A stretch of DNA of 64,000 nucleotides from Telopea speciosissima (lineage: Eukaryota > Streptophyta > Magnoliopsida > Proteales > Proteaceae): the NCBI RefSeq assembly GCF_018873765.1, contig NC_057922.1, forward strand, positions 45,280,321 to 45,344,320. Direction: 5' to 3'. This document shows positions 36,130 through 47,377 of the stretch, one piece after another. Numbering within the stretch: position 1 is the first letter of the stretch; each line of letters starts with the position of its first letter. Position numbers and translations under genes: made by a program. Under the pieces are notes generated by a model. The model saw only the letters and a list, made by a program, of their open reading frames with translations, searched no databases and was not told where the DNA came from.

Positions 36130-36436
36130 ACTAGTTAGTAGGATTAGTAAGCAGCAATGGTCTAGATAAAGGGAGACCGGCCTTCGGTCGGGTAGACTGG
36201 GTGCCTTCCTAGTCCGGAACCTGACACTTACCCAATGATCTGGGCAGACCGCAGCCTTGTCCATCGTGAGTCATATTTCTCCCCTGACTTGGGAAGATAT
36301 TTATGGGTCCTAGACCCTTATCTAGGTGACGACTCCCTTTTATATCATTTACCCTCTTGTGATGTGAGAGGGTATCGTAGTCCAGAGCGAACCCTGCAAG
36401 ACGCGGTTCACGGTTGACCCTTTATCGGGTGCGATG
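36130..36436 (+). repeat. Tat-like LTR 3' fragment
   Basis: GGGTGCCTTCCTAGTCCGGA, ACACTTACCCAATGATC, GGGTCCTAGACCCTTATCTA and GGTGACGACTCCC follow the same order as conserved words in the Tat LTRs at 8496 and 22261 (CACTTACCCCGAATC; TGGGTCCTAGGCCC; GGTGGTGACTCC). It is more diverged, so another family. No primer site follows. Confidence 0.5.
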
Positions 36437-37059
36437 GATTTTCATCCGTTGTATTGATAGTATCAAAGACTTGCGTGTCAATCTATTTGGCACAATACCC
36501 GATTTCAACATCTTATCTTGCAACTCCAAAGATTTTGTTAGATCACCTTTCTTACATCCCTTAAGTTTAGCTATTTATTTGCAACTGTCAATCTTTAATT
36601 AATGGACTATCATCATGAGAAAACCTTCCCTTTTTTTATATGTTGGTGCATTTACTTTATAGCTCTTTATTAAAGGAGTTCGATTTTTTTTTGATGTGGA
36701 GGCATATTCTATATCTCTGTTTGATGCATGGAACCAGAGAAAAAAGAATTCTTTTGTACATGGTAATCAATGACTGAACTACCAAATTTTTCCTTAGTAG
36801 GGCTGACTAAATTTGGTGACTATACCATTTAGTCTTAAATGTAGTGGTATGAATTTATCTGGGGCCCGTTTTATCAGTAGTTTATATTAGTGACTGATTC
36901 TAGTTTCTACCTCAGAATATGTTGTTGTATTTGTCCACTTTAACTAGATTTCATAGCAAGTTGATCCAGAATTTGCATTTGTTTTTCCTGTTGCTTGTAC
37001 ATTGTTAAGTGCATTTTTGTATAAAAAACTTACCTACTTTACTGTTATTTGTATTATAG

Positions 37060-38089
37060 GTGTCCTTGAAGAATGGATCCACCAGTAACAGATTTAGGAC
37101 GGAACAAGAAGATTGATGAAGAATTGAGAGACGAAGGTCCCTTGTTCCATTGTGATCTTGTTGATTCCGAAGTTGTCCACAAAATAGCACAAGTTATTCT
37201 ACCAGGATTAGCCACAGCATGTGTTGATAACACAACTGGTGATCCCTTCAGGAACCCAGGTTCAGTGGCTGTTGATATAAGAAAGGAAATGGTGGACTAT
37301 CTTAACTTAAGAAGTGAAACATATATTGCAGAAACAGTGATCCAAAAAGATGATGATCTAGATGTAGAAACTTCTGACCATCCCACTGATATTATTTCAG
37401 ATTTTATTGATGACTTTGCAATTTCAAAGAGGAACTTTTTTAGTCGGGTTTCAGGATGGCTACTAAGTGAAAGGAGGGAGGACAAAATAGATGATTTTGT
37501 GCAAGAAATGGAAATAAATGGGTTTTGGTTGATGGATAGAAGGGAAGCCATTGGTAAGAATCTACTGAAGAATGTTGACTTCAAAGATTTATTCCACTGC
37601 AAAATGAAATTTTATACTGCAGAAGAACTTGCTGAGCATAGCTGTAAGTGCATGTTTAGGTCCACAACTTGTACAAACGAGGGTTGTAGTTATAATTTTT
37701 GTGCAGTGCACTTGGAAAAGCATGATGCAGTTTGTCCCTACAAGGTCCTTCCATGTGAGCAGAAGTGCTCAGAGAGCATTGCAAGGCGTGAGATGGATAG
37801 GCATTGTATAACTGTTTGCCCAATGAAACTTGTGAATTGCCCTTTCTATCTTGTAGGCTGTCAATATTCCATTCCTCTTTGTGGTATTGACAAACACTGT
37901 TCAGAGTTTCTTCATTCTCATTTGCTTTATGTTCTCGAAGCAATTCATAGAGAAGCACATTGGGAGGATCTTAACCATCGAGTTGAACTTCTGGAAAAGG
38001 TTTCATTTCTTAGCCACCTTTTGATTTTCTTAATATTTCATTGTTTCTGTCTTCTCTTGCAGCAGAATGGATACATTTTGATGACTTGA
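37060..38089 (+). CDS. TRAF-type zinc-finger protein
   Basis: The ATG at 37073 lies 13 nt after an acceptor (GTATTATAG), implying a non-coding upstream exon. Residues 1-165 are acidic with conserved-looking patches (SGWLLSERREDKIDDFVQEM). Residues 174-280 carry regularly spaced Cys/His of a TRAF-type zinc finger: CKMKFYTAEELAEHSCKC, CTNEGCSYNFCAVHLEKHD, CPYKVLPCEQKC and CPMKLVNCPFYLVGCQ. Residues 283-309 (HLLYVLEAIHREAHWEDLNH, VELLEK) look helical. Plant proteins of this kind are little studied; a scaffold role is inference. A donor fits at 38000, after residue 309. The frame nevertheless runs on through a 63-nt intron-like stretch to a stop at 38087-38089, giving 338 residues unspliced or 317 spliced. 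Relatives, as I recall them, continue with more C-terminal sequence, so later exons may be lost or far away. Confidence 0.85.
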
Positions 38090-39420
38090 TATTGTTTATA
38101 ACTTTATATTTGTTCTGCTTTTATGAGCCTTGTAGTAATCATGAGTTATGACAAAAGTACATGGTTATACTTCTAACTTCATATTGTTGCTTCATTTCTT
38201 AAGAGAATTGTACTGTGATTTCTCTGAGAAACTTATATGAATGAATCCATCAGCAGACCTGTGTTGAAGAGTATGCTAATGAAAATTTCAGCCTCAGGAC
38301 TTGTCTGTACAGCCATTAGTCCCTTCAGGGACACCTCTAGGTTTGAAAGAATTTTGTTGGCTAGATAAAGTTGATATTTATCAAATATGGAATAAAAGGT
38401 GGTTTTCCAGGGCTTACTAGAAACCCAAAATAGGACCTTTTTCTTTCATTCACTTTAAGAAATAAGTAGCGAGTGCTTACAAAGACATCGTAGAGCTAGC
38501 TTAGTGTTTTGCCATAATAAAAGAAAACTACCGTACAACCACTAATGTTAGTCACATGTTCATGGCCTAACTTTTGAAATAAAAGACTGATCCTAAAAAA
38601 AAATCTATATATAAAAAGAGAAAAAAGAAAGAACAAATTTGAGTCTCAAAATGTAAGCATAAGCTTCATAAGCATGTTGCTTAGTTTTTTGTGTAACCCA
38701 AATGTTCCTACATCAAACTCATTACAAGTCAATCAAAGAAGCATCAACTTGGTGGAAATTTTCTTTTAGTGGGGGCTGTTGCAAGGGAAAATTTTCATTC
38801 AAAAGCACATGATAAGTTGTAAATCTATGTAGTTTAGATTTGAAACCCCAATATAGTTGTGTTGCTCCTATGTCAAACAGAGTGGTGCTTAGTCTTGAAT
38901 TTTTCAAATTTCTAAAAGTTCCACAAGGTGCAAAGTTGTAAGCTTTCATTGGATCTTATATAGAAAGCAAAAACACGATGAATAACTTATGTGCTAAATA
39001 TTGAATTTATAGGTCCCTTATTTCTCTATATTTTTCGGACTAGCTTGGACAATACACCACCCCCTCAATTGGAATGTATGCAACCTTTGAAATCCTGGAG
39101 GACTTAATAAAATCCTCAAATAAATTTTGTACGAATGTAGGCTATGGGCTGAGTCATATATGTAATGCGAGACCAGTTTGGTTGAGCTTGGGTTGGGTCT
39201 GATTTGGGTCAAATTCTGGTGCAACCCATGACCCTTGGTTCAAGTTTGTTTCAGATTTGGTTCTTCTAGAATAAAAAATCCTGGCTTCCCATACAAGACT
39301 GGTCTATAGTGGCATGAGCTGGAATGTTGTGGTAGAAAGCCCACTTAGATAAAGCAACCCCCACTAGCCCCTTCACATCAGACAACATTTGATTCAGCTT
39401 CTTTTGTTTCTAGTCTTGTC
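38090..39420. other. Non-coding stretch after the TRAF-type gene
   Basis: No supported exon. A weak candidate follows an acceptor-like AATTTCAG at about 38291 and stays open for 42 codons (starting PQDLSVQPLVPSGTP), but it has no recognisable family. Confidence 0.4.
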
Positions 39421-39421
39421 A

Positions 39422-39880
39422 AGGAAAGACGACATGATCCTGCTCAAGGATCTCAACTGCTGGGTCACGGACTAGGGGTGGGGGTAGGGCCCTTACACTC
39501 TGGCTCCTCCTAAATGTAATATGTGGCTCTGGCTCTAGTGGAGTTTGTCTAGATGAACCAGCTCCCCTGGCCATCTGCATCGTTCTGTCCTGCTCCATCG
39601 CAAAGGTAGCTTTGCTCGTTACCTTTGCCAATAACTAAAAAAAAAAAACATCAAATCACACCATCTCTGTAATAAGTAAATGCCTCTTTTTCTCCTGAAG
39701 TTGTCGGAATTATTCGTAATAAGATATTGGCTACAATTGAAGAGGTCTTACCAATAAAATTTCCATTTATTCCTCCTCACTTGTGCAACCTCTGCTGGTG
39801 TTTCTACATCATCCCAATCTGGCTCCTCACTATTATAATCCTCCTGCCCTAACTTGGGTAACTTGTCTAGAAATGCTTAA
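39422..39880 (-). other. Two exon-like blocks joined by a canonical intron, origin unknown
   Basis: The minus strand reads an open block (39752 to about 39880: FLDKLPKLGQEDYNSEEPDW, then [19 protein letters not shown]) ending in a donor, TTG/GTAAGA. After a T-rich tract and acceptor TTTTTTTTTTAG (39635) comes a second block (39422-39634: AKVTSKATFAMEQDRTMQ, then PHITFRRSQSVRALPPP). It abuts the gypsy integrase end, where the usual integrase C-terminus should follow. It could be a host-gene scrap or a foreign element; I do not recognise it. Confidence 0.4.
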
Positions 39881-40800
39881 AAGTGTACGACATCTTTTAC
39901 CATACTGTGCTTTAAAAGGGGCCATGGCGATGGTAGCCTGGTAACTATTATTATAGGCAAACTCGATGAGTGAAATGTGCTCATCCTAACTGCCTTTCAG
40001 ATTAGTGAGGCCTTGAGCATGTCCTCTAGGGTTTGAATCCTTCTTTCTGACTGCCCATCGGTCTGGGGATGAAAAGTTGTACTAAAATTCAGCAGTGTAC
40101 CCATGGCCTTCTGAAAACTTCCCCAAAATTTAGATGTGAATCTAGGATCCCGATCAGATATAATGCTAGTTCGAACACTATGCAGGCGAACTACGTTGTC
40201 CACATACAACTTTGCTAGCTTGTCCATAGGAAAAGTCATTCGCATAGGGATGAAGTGAACTGTCTTTATTAGACGGTCTACAATCACCCAAATAGCATCC
40301 ATACCTCTAATTGTGCGAGGTAATCCAGTGACAAAGTCCATGGTGACATTGTCCCACTTCCATTCTGGAATAGGTATAGACTGTAACAAGTCATGCGGTC
40401 GTTGCCTCTCAGCCTTGACTTACTGATAGGTGAGACATTTTGACACATGTGTGGCCATGTCACCTTTCATTCCTGTCCACCAATAAGATCTCTTCAAATC
40501 CTTGTACATCTTAGTACTACCGGGATGTGCAAAGCACAGTAAATTGTGTGCCTCACTTAAGATAACATTTCTCAAGTCGTTATTATTGGGCACACACCAT
40601 CTGTCCCTAAACTTGAGGAACCCTTCCTTACTCAGAGTGAAGTCTGAATCCTTATGCTTGCCTTCTCGAATGTCATTTAGCAATTTCAACAAGTTCTCCT
40701 CCGCAGATTGGGCTTCAATGATCCTCTCCACAAGTGAAGGGTGTACCACCAATGTTGCCAATGATATGGTGGCACCTTCAATCAATAATTCCAGATCCAA
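39881..40800 (-). pseudogene. Chromovirus integrase
   Basis: The zinc-binding part is at 40420-40800: NLLCFAHPGSTKMYKDLKRS, then YWWTGMKGDMATHVSKCLTY. After a stop the catalytic core runs at 39997-40389: IPEWKWDNVTMDFVTGLPRT, SIISDRDPRFTSKFW and TFHPQTDGQSERRIQTLED. All three DDE acidic residues are visible. It continues, past a stop, with EFAYNNSYQATIAMAPFKAQ and YGKRC to about 39880 and then ends abruptly. The fold is clear; the two parts are not in one open frame. Confidence 0.88.
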
Positions 40801-40996
40801 CCTTCTGGCTTCTTCAATAAGTTGTTCGCACTAGTGATGCAAGAGATAAAATCTGTGACTTCCTGGTAAGCGCATCAGCAACAACATTGGCCTTTCCTGG
40901 ATGGTATTGAAGAGAGCAATCATAATCTTTTTTCAACTCTAACCACCACCGCTGTCTCATATTGAGCTCTTTTTGGGTGAATAGGTACTGAGGCTC

Positions 40997-42060
40997 TTAT
41001 AATCTGTGAATCTCACTCTTCTCACCATAAAGGTAATGCCGCCAGATCTTCAAAGCAAAGACCACAACTGCCAACTCCAAATCATGAGTCGGGTAGTTCT
41101 TATAGTCCTTCAACTGTCGTGAAGCATAGGCAACTAACTTGCCGTGTTGCATAAGTACACAACCCAATCCCAGCTTGGATGCATCATTGTATACTACCAT
41201 TCCACCTATGCTAGTCAGAATAGTAAGCACTAGGGCTATTACAAGTCTATGTTTCAACTCTTAAAAACTCTTCTCACAATCATCAGATCACACAAACTTT
41301 ACACCCTTCTGAGTCAGTTGGGGTCATTGGAGTTGAAATTCGTGAGAAATCTTCAATGAACCTTTGGTAGTATCCGGTCAATCCTAGGAAACTACGGATC
41401 TCTCTAATATTTCTTGGCGATTCCCATTCAACTACTGCCTTAACCTTTACTGGGTCAACTTCAATACCCCTTTCTGAGACTATATGTCCCAAAAATGCCA
41501 CTTGAGGAAGCCGAAATTCACACTTACTGAACTTCGTATAGAGTTTCTTCTCCCTCATACGCTATAATACCAGATTTAGATGTCCGACATGTTTTTCCTT
41601 ACTCTTGGAGTAGATCAAGATGTCGTCGATGAATACAATCACAAACTTGTCTAACACATCTTGAAATACCATGTGCATCAACTCCATAAACACCACCGGT
41701 GCGTTGGTTAACCCTAAAGACAAGACCAAGAACTCCTAATGTCCGTACCAAGATTTGAAAGTTGTCTTGCTTATGTCACTCTCCTTGATCTTGATTTGAT
41801 GATAACCAGATCTGAGATCAATCTTGGAAAAGACCCTTGCACCTTGAAGCTAATCGAACAGATCATCAATCCTCTACAATGGGTACCAATTCTTGATAGT
41901 ATGTTTGTTGATCTCTCTATATTCATTGCAGATTCACATACTTCCGTCCTTCTTAATGAACAGTATTGGTGCTCCCCACAGAGACACACTTGGTCTGATA
42001 AATACCTTCTTTAGAAGATCTTGCAGTTGTACCTGCAACTCCTTCAATTCTGTAGGTGTC
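40997..42060 (-). pseudogene. Chromovirus reverse transcriptase and RNase H
   Basis: The RT palm (about 41560-42060) reads [39 protein letters not shown] and the catalytic FIDD box in [18 protein letters not shown] (about 41610-41645), with several stops. The thumb is at 41283-41558: [20 protein letters not shown], then [20 protein letters not shown]. RNase H follows at 40997-41257: [20 protein letters not shown] and [20 protein letters not shown], with the first catalytic Asp in YNDAS. It would synthesise element DNA; too broken to work. Confidence 0.88.
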
Positions 42061-42068
42061 ATCCGGTA

Positions 42069-43070
42069 CTATGCCTTTGACACTGGTGCCAACCCCGGTA
42101 GTAAGTCGATAGCAAACTCCGTTTCACGGTCTGGTGGCAACTCTGTCAAGTTATCTGGGAATTCATCCAGATAGTTCTTCACTACATCCAAGTCCGTCAA
42201 TGGTTTAACCTTGGCTTCGGTGTCCATCACAAAGGCTAAATACCCTTGACATCCTTGGCTCAATAGCTTCTTCATCTGAAGAGCTGAAATAATCAACTTC
42301 TTTGGCTTTCTCATCTTGTTCCCCACATAGGCGAACTCATCACCATTTCGTGGCTTGAACAAAACTCTCTTGTTTGCACGTAGTATCCTAGCTCTATAGG
42401 CAGACATCCAATCCATCTCTAAGATCACATCAAAGTCAGTCATATCAAGCTGAATCAAGTGTGCTATCATGTCTCGACTGTTAATCTCCACTGGACAGGG
42501 TTCATTTACCACATCTAACCCCACAACATTGTCTGTAGGAGTACTAACTGCTAGACCGTGCGTTAGCTTCTTTGGTGGAATACCCATTCTACTAGCAAAT
42601 GTAGGCGATACAAAAGAATACCATGCACCCATAGTTGTCATGGCGTCGCCATGGCGTCTTGGCGCTGGAGAGGGTTGCATGGCGACCTACGCCATGGCAA
42701 CCTACGCCATGACGACCCTCTTTGATTTCTTCTTCATGTCTCTCTTTCCCTCTTCGATTTCTTCTTCCTGTCTTCAATTTCTTCGTCCCTCTTCGATTTC
42801 TTCTTTCCCTCTTCGATTTCTTCTTCGATTTCTGAATTTTCTTCTTAAAACTTGAGAAACAATAGAGAAAAAATAAAACATGGCTTGAGTATACATCTAT
42901 TAACACATTAAAAATAGAGAAAATAAAAAATAAAACATGGTCGACATGCTCGCCATGTCGATATATCGACGTGACACCCCTCCACCGACTTGGATCGCCG
43001 TGACGCCGTGACAACTATGCATGCACCGGAGTCAAATAAAACATGTGCAGGTAGTAATGATATAGTTAAG
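42069..43070 (-). pseudogene. Chromovirus aspartic protease, split by a hAT-like element
   Basis: The active site LFDSGA lies at 43022-43039 on the minus strand. The sequence is interrupted right there by the 390-bp insertion and continues at 42620 with YSFVSPTFASRMGIPPKKLT, then FDVILEMDWMSAYRARI and FKPRNGDEFAYVGNKM, the normal continuation of a gypsy protease. The end (NLTELPPDRETEFAIDLLPG) leads into the RT. The insertion alone would abolish the polyprotein. Confidence 0.85.
42630..43019. mobile_element. 390-bp hAT-like miniature element (MITE)
   Basis: The termini are CATAGTTGTCATGGCGTCGC and, reverse-complemented from the right, CATAGTTGTCACGGCGTCAC. An exact 8-bp target duplication, CATGCACC, flanks it (42622-42629 and 43020-43027), the length typical of hAT elements. 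The interior has tandem CTTCGATTTCTTCTT-like units (42719-42840) and no transposase. It sits in the protease motif of a gypsy element, so it is younger than that element. Confidence 0.9.
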
Positions 43071-43133
43071 AGTATCTGTCACCTCTCTGGGATTAGCCTC
43101 TACATCCGCCTCAGTAATGGAATACACACGTCC

Positions 43134-44274
43134 TTAGGGCTTGTTTTCTTGTATAGCCTGCATCGGACGAATGACAGACTGAGGCTGCTGTGACCTAGAG
43201 GGCAGCATGAAAGGTGTATCGGGCTTGCTCTGAGGGCACGTCCTGGACATGTGCCCCATCTGGTTGCAGGTATAACAATGGGTGTTAGGCCCAATTGGCT
43301 GAGATGCTGCTGTAGACTGGGAAGACTGGGCAGGCTGGCTTGCATCCGGCCTTCTAAACTGCACCGGTGTCGGACTGAGGTAAAGTCCCCTAGGAACCTT
43401 GTTAAGCCTCCTGAAATCCTGAGACACCATAGGTCTCTTTCCCATGCCTTGCTGGGTAGCATAATTAGCCCGCTGCCAATCCTCCACCGATTTGGCCACT
43501 TGCACCACTTCAGCATATGTGTGTAGCCGGTGTGCAACAAGTACTGCACTGATGCCTGATCGCAGTCCCTTCTCAAACTTCTTTGCTTTCTCCCCTATCA
43601 ACCCTCAGATGAGCAGGAGCAAAATAAAATAGGTCTTCAAACCTCTGTGGAAACTCTAATACAGACTTGGATTGCTGTGCTAAGAACTCGTCTTCCTTCT
43701 TATCTCTGAAGCTCTCCGGGTAATAGTTTCCGAAGAATGCCTCTCTGAAATTTTCCCAGGCGGGGTTAGGATGTGTAGCCGTTAGAATAGGCTGGGTCGC
43801 TCTCCACCATGCATCCGCTTCATGTTGAAGCTGATACCCCGCACATATGAGTTTATGCTCATCTGTGCAGCCGATAACAGTGAAGGCCTTCTCCATACCC
43901 CTAATCCACTTGGCTGGATGGAGTGGATCTGGGCCTATCCCATTGAAGTAGGGAGGTCTAAGCTTTTGGAATCTTTCCATCATCTTAGACGTATCCATCA
44001 ACATCTGCCCCTGAGGTATTACAGGTACAGAAGGTATTGGAGGTGTCTCCGGCACACCGCATGTCTGGTGTGCAGCTTGGAACTGAACATTCATGTTTGC
44101 CATGAATTGCTGCTGTTGCTGCTGCATGTCCTGCATCATGTTACCCATGATGGCAGCAATGTCCTGTGCAGTAAGGACAGGTGGTGCTGTAAGAATGGTA
44201 GATTCCGATGAACCTGCCGCCCCAAAAGGTGGGGGAGGCGGACTCTTATTGGAACGAGTTACCCTTTGCACCAT
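43134..44274 (-). pseudogene. Chromovirus Gag with zinc knuckle
   Basis: The ATG is at 44272-44274. A Gln/Met-rich N-terminus (NMMQDMQQQQQQFMANMNV) is followed by the capsid domain: FNGIGPDPLHPAKWIRGMEK, AGYQLQHEADAWWRATQP and WENFREAFFGNYYPESFRDK. The frame breaks near 43600 and continues at 43134-43601 (HRLHTYAEVVQVAKSVEDWQ). A CCHC knuckle, CYTCNQMGHMSRTC, lies near 43235-43277. It forms the particle and binds RNA. Apart from one clear frame change it is well preserved compared with the Pol region. Confidence 0.88.
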
Positions 44275-44279
44275 TTAAA

Positions 44280-44839
44280 CAAATTCCTGAAAAAGGAATT
44301 GAAGTATCAAACACAAGGTATATGTGACATGTTTTAATAAGTCTCAGCAGTTGCAATAAGTCTACGTGGCTCCTCGGCTGTTACATCCCACAAGTCTCCG
44401 GTATCAACAATTGCCGGAGTAGTACCTATGCACCAAGTTCAAATTAGAGCTGATTTGGGCACGGGTGTAACATCAGTACCAGTCAATGTAACGCTGCCGT
44501 CCGACATGGTGAAAAAGCAAGGAAGCAACTTTGTACAAAAAAAATACCAGATCTAACAACTGCTGCACATCACTTATCACGAGCAGCACCACAGCAACAA
44601 AACATGCTCAAAAAATCCAGCAAGCATTTGAAAAGGGCTGGATTAATACATAGCAGATCCAGCAAAAAAGGGGGCCCTCAGTGGAGAGAACGACCACCAA
44701 GGGCTATTCTAGTGGTAGCCCTAGATGGGAGGCGAGGGGGTGAGAAGATTGAGAGGGGCGAGAGGAGAGAAGCTGGAAGCGGTACCTGGCTTAGGGTTTC
44801 GTCGGAGGCATTGGCTAGGGTGTGGATCCCAAGAGATTT
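44280..44839 (-). other. Leader of the chromovirus
   Basis: Non-coding sequence between primer site and Gag start; nothing else recognised. Confidence 0.55.
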
Positions 44840-44855
44840 CCCCACTTTGATACCA
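44840..44855 (-). other. Primer binding site of the chromovirus
   Basis: The minus strand reads TGGTATCAAAGTGGGG, an initiator tRNA-Met type site with one change from TGGTATCAGAG. It touches the LTR end (TTTCGTCA). Confidence 0.7.
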
Positions 44856-45054
44856 TGACGAAATTCTTGGGAGAGAATAATGACTTGTGTCATATGTGAT
44901 ACAGGCCAGCTTTATTTATAATGGAAAATAGAAAGATCTAGAACGAGAACAATGACAAATATATCCCGAGGCTACCCTTGAACCCATATTACAACAGGGG
45001 TTTTTTCCTCACTCTTAACTGGTCTTTCAGCCTTGAATTGGTGTCATTTTAACA
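44856..45054 (-). repeat. 5' LTR of the chromovirus, outer end uncertain
   Basis: The inner end, TTTCGTCA, is fixed by the primer site. A TATA box is on the minus strand at 44911-44920 (TATAAATAAA). Possible outer starts are TGTTAAAATGACACC at 45054 or TGTTGTAATATGG at 44994. Both give a very short LTR, so it may be truncated by the neighbouring copia element. Confidence 0.4.
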
Positions 45055-45479
45055 CCCTAGGTGTTTGATATTTATACTCTCCTTTTTTCTGGTTTTCTTA
45101 CCTTCAAAATCGATTCTAAGGGTGCTGGTTTTGTTTGTGTATGATGCCTGATCCTAAGTCTTCTGCGGACAATGCCAGATCACCACTATAAAAATCAATG
45201 GGGACTTTGGCAGTCAAGGTCTATATTAATGCAAAGCGGAAGCGTAGTACCTCCAATCTGATCCCCTTATGCTGATTCCAAAGAACCTGCTGTTATAAAG
45301 GCATATGAGGAGTGGATGCATGAGAATGATACCCTCCTACGTCCTAATATGGTTATAGAACAACATGAATCAGGCTATTGCTACTAATGTAATGTTTCAC
45401 CCCACTACCAAAGGAGTGTGGGATGATTTGAAGTGAACCTACTCCTAATAGAAGAATATATCCAGGGTTAATGAGTTAT

Positions 45480-46115
45480 ATGATAAACTTTTCACCTTCA
45501 AGCAGGGGGAGAAGTCCTTGAATGAATACTTCAATAATTTTACAAGTATAAAGAGAGGAGCTCAATATTCATCAGCCACTTACTACTAATCTGGAAATAC
45601 AACTTCAGTGGGAAGAGTTCTATGTTGCCAAGTTTATGGCTGGATTAAATCCAAAAAATTAGTCTGTTAAAAGCCTGTTGCTGGTTGGGGAAAAGGCACC
45701 TACACTTAATGAGTCTTTTGCACGACTTCAGCGTATTGTTAAACCTCGCCATGATATCTCGCCTAAAGACAGTTCAACATTTTTCGTAGGCCGTGGCCGA
45801 GATTCTAATTTCTATGGAAGAGGTCGTGGCTCATTGGGAGGACGAGGCTGTGGCGGTCGCAGTGTAGGTGGACAGCAGAGTGACCGACCTATCAGACAAT
45901 GCTCTTTATATGGCAAGTTAAATCATACTATTGAAACCTGCTGGGCAAAACATGGCAAACTAGATTGGCCTCCACAATCAGTCAACAACTCTGCTTCTGA
46001 TGGTAATTCTGAGAAGTTGTTGTCTGGCAACACCAATATTCCATCCTCATCTGTAGCTCTACCATCCAATTCTGGACCTCGCAATGATTATAATCAAATA
46101 CTTAAGCTTCTCTAG
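45480..46115 (+). pseudogene. Gag end of copia element E
   Basis: The last open part (45678-46115) reads LLVGEKAPTLNESFARLQRI, then a Gly/Arg-rich stretch (RGRGSLGGRGCGGRSVGG). A knuckle-like CSLYGKLNHTIETCWAKHGK follows, in which the second Cys of CxxC is Tyr. Upstream Gag similarity (EKSLNEYFNNFT region) is broken by stops. Confidence 0.7.
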
Positions 46116-46169
46116 AACCTTCAGCCTTTTACTGGTGCTTCCTCCTCTACTGCCACTCTAGCTCACACA

Positions 46170-47110
46170 TGTACATCCGCTGCCTGGATAATTGATTCAG
46201 GGGACTCCACCCACATGAATGGTAAGTCCCACATTCTCTCTTCACCTCAGAAGATTGCACATCCTTCTAGGGTCATACTTTCCGATGGCTAATCTACTCG
46301 TGTGACTGCTTCTGGGTCTGTCTCTTTACCCTCCTTTCCTTCGTCAACTTTTGTTCTTCATGTTCCTGACTTACCTTTAAATCTTAAGTCTGTTAGTTAA
46401 TTGGCAAAATCCTTGAATTGCTCAGTAACTTTTTACCCCACCTGTTGTGTTTTTTAGGATCTTCAGACAATGAAGACGATTGGTGGAGGGCGTAAGAAGG
46501 ATGGTCTTTACTATTTTGATGACTCCACTACTATGGTTGTGTCTGCTACCTCTCACTTAAGTGGCATTTCCGGTTGGGACATCTTTCCCTTTCCAAGCTT
46601 CAACAAATGGTTCCCAGTTGCAAGAAAATTTCTTGTCTTGAGTGTGAAGCTTGTGAGCTTGGGAAGTATCACCATTCTTCATTCCCATATCGTGATGATC
46701 CTTGTAGTTCTTCCTTGTTTTTTAAATTTACTCTGATGTGTGGGGTCTATGTTGTGTCAAAAGTCAATTAGGGTTTGTTTATTTTGTTACCTTTGTTGAC
46801 GATCACTAGCGTATGACATGGTTATATCTATTGAAGGATCGTACTGAATTTTTATCTATTTTTATGTAGTTTTATTCTGAAGTTAAAACTCAATTTGGTG
46901 TGTCAATTACAATTTTTTATTTAGATATTGCCTTAGAATATATTCAACGTGAAATATCTTATTTTTCTTTACGCATGGCATGATACATTAAACTAGTTGC
47001 TCATATACTCCTCAATAGAATGGTATTGTTGAACGAAAAAACAGGCACCTACTTGAGGTTGCCCATTCCTTGATGTTTCACATGCATAAACATGCACCTA
47101 CTTGGGGTTC
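46170..47110 (+). pseudogene. Protease and integrase of copia element E
   Basis: The protease site reads WIIDSGDSTHMNGKSH at about 46178. The GAG-pre-integrase follows (GRKKDGLYYFDDSTTMV, then FRLGHLSLSKLQQMVPSCKK and CLECEACELGKYHHS), and then QNGIVERKNRHLLEVAHSLM near 47016-47075 with its catalytic Glu. Multiple stops and frame changes lie between 46240 and 47020. Confidence 0.75.
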
Positions 47111-47377
47111 ATAGCTCCTGAACCAATGAAGATGTACTGTTATAATCAAACTGCAATTTATATTTAGCAATCTAGTTTTTCATGAGAGGACCAAGCATAA
47201 TGTGGTCGATTGTTACTTTGTGAGGAATGCAGTTATGCAAAGGATCATTTCAATTCTATTTGTCAACACTGGCAATCTACTTGGTGATATGTTTACGAAG
47301 GCATTGTCTTGACCTTCATTTCTTGATGGTTGTTCCAGGTTGGGTGGGAGATATATATACTCCAGCATGAGGGGGAG

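Larger units (their letters stand above)
39880..44855 (-). mobile_element. Ty3/gypsy chromovirus-type retrotransposon, decayed
   Basis: The minus strand reads primer site, Gag, CCHC knuckle, protease, RT, RNase H and integrase, the gypsy order. Stops and frameshifts break each domain, and a 390-bp hAT-like element interrupts the protease. The integrase C-terminus and 3' LTR are missing, replaced by the exon-like blocks left of 39880. Part of the 5' LTR follows the primer site from 44856. Confidence 0.85.

Noticed and set aside
38291..38420. Candidate next exon of the TRAF-type gene (PQDLSVQPLVPSGTP)
   Set aside because: It has an acceptor-like site, but nothing in the expected C-terminus of this family resembles it.
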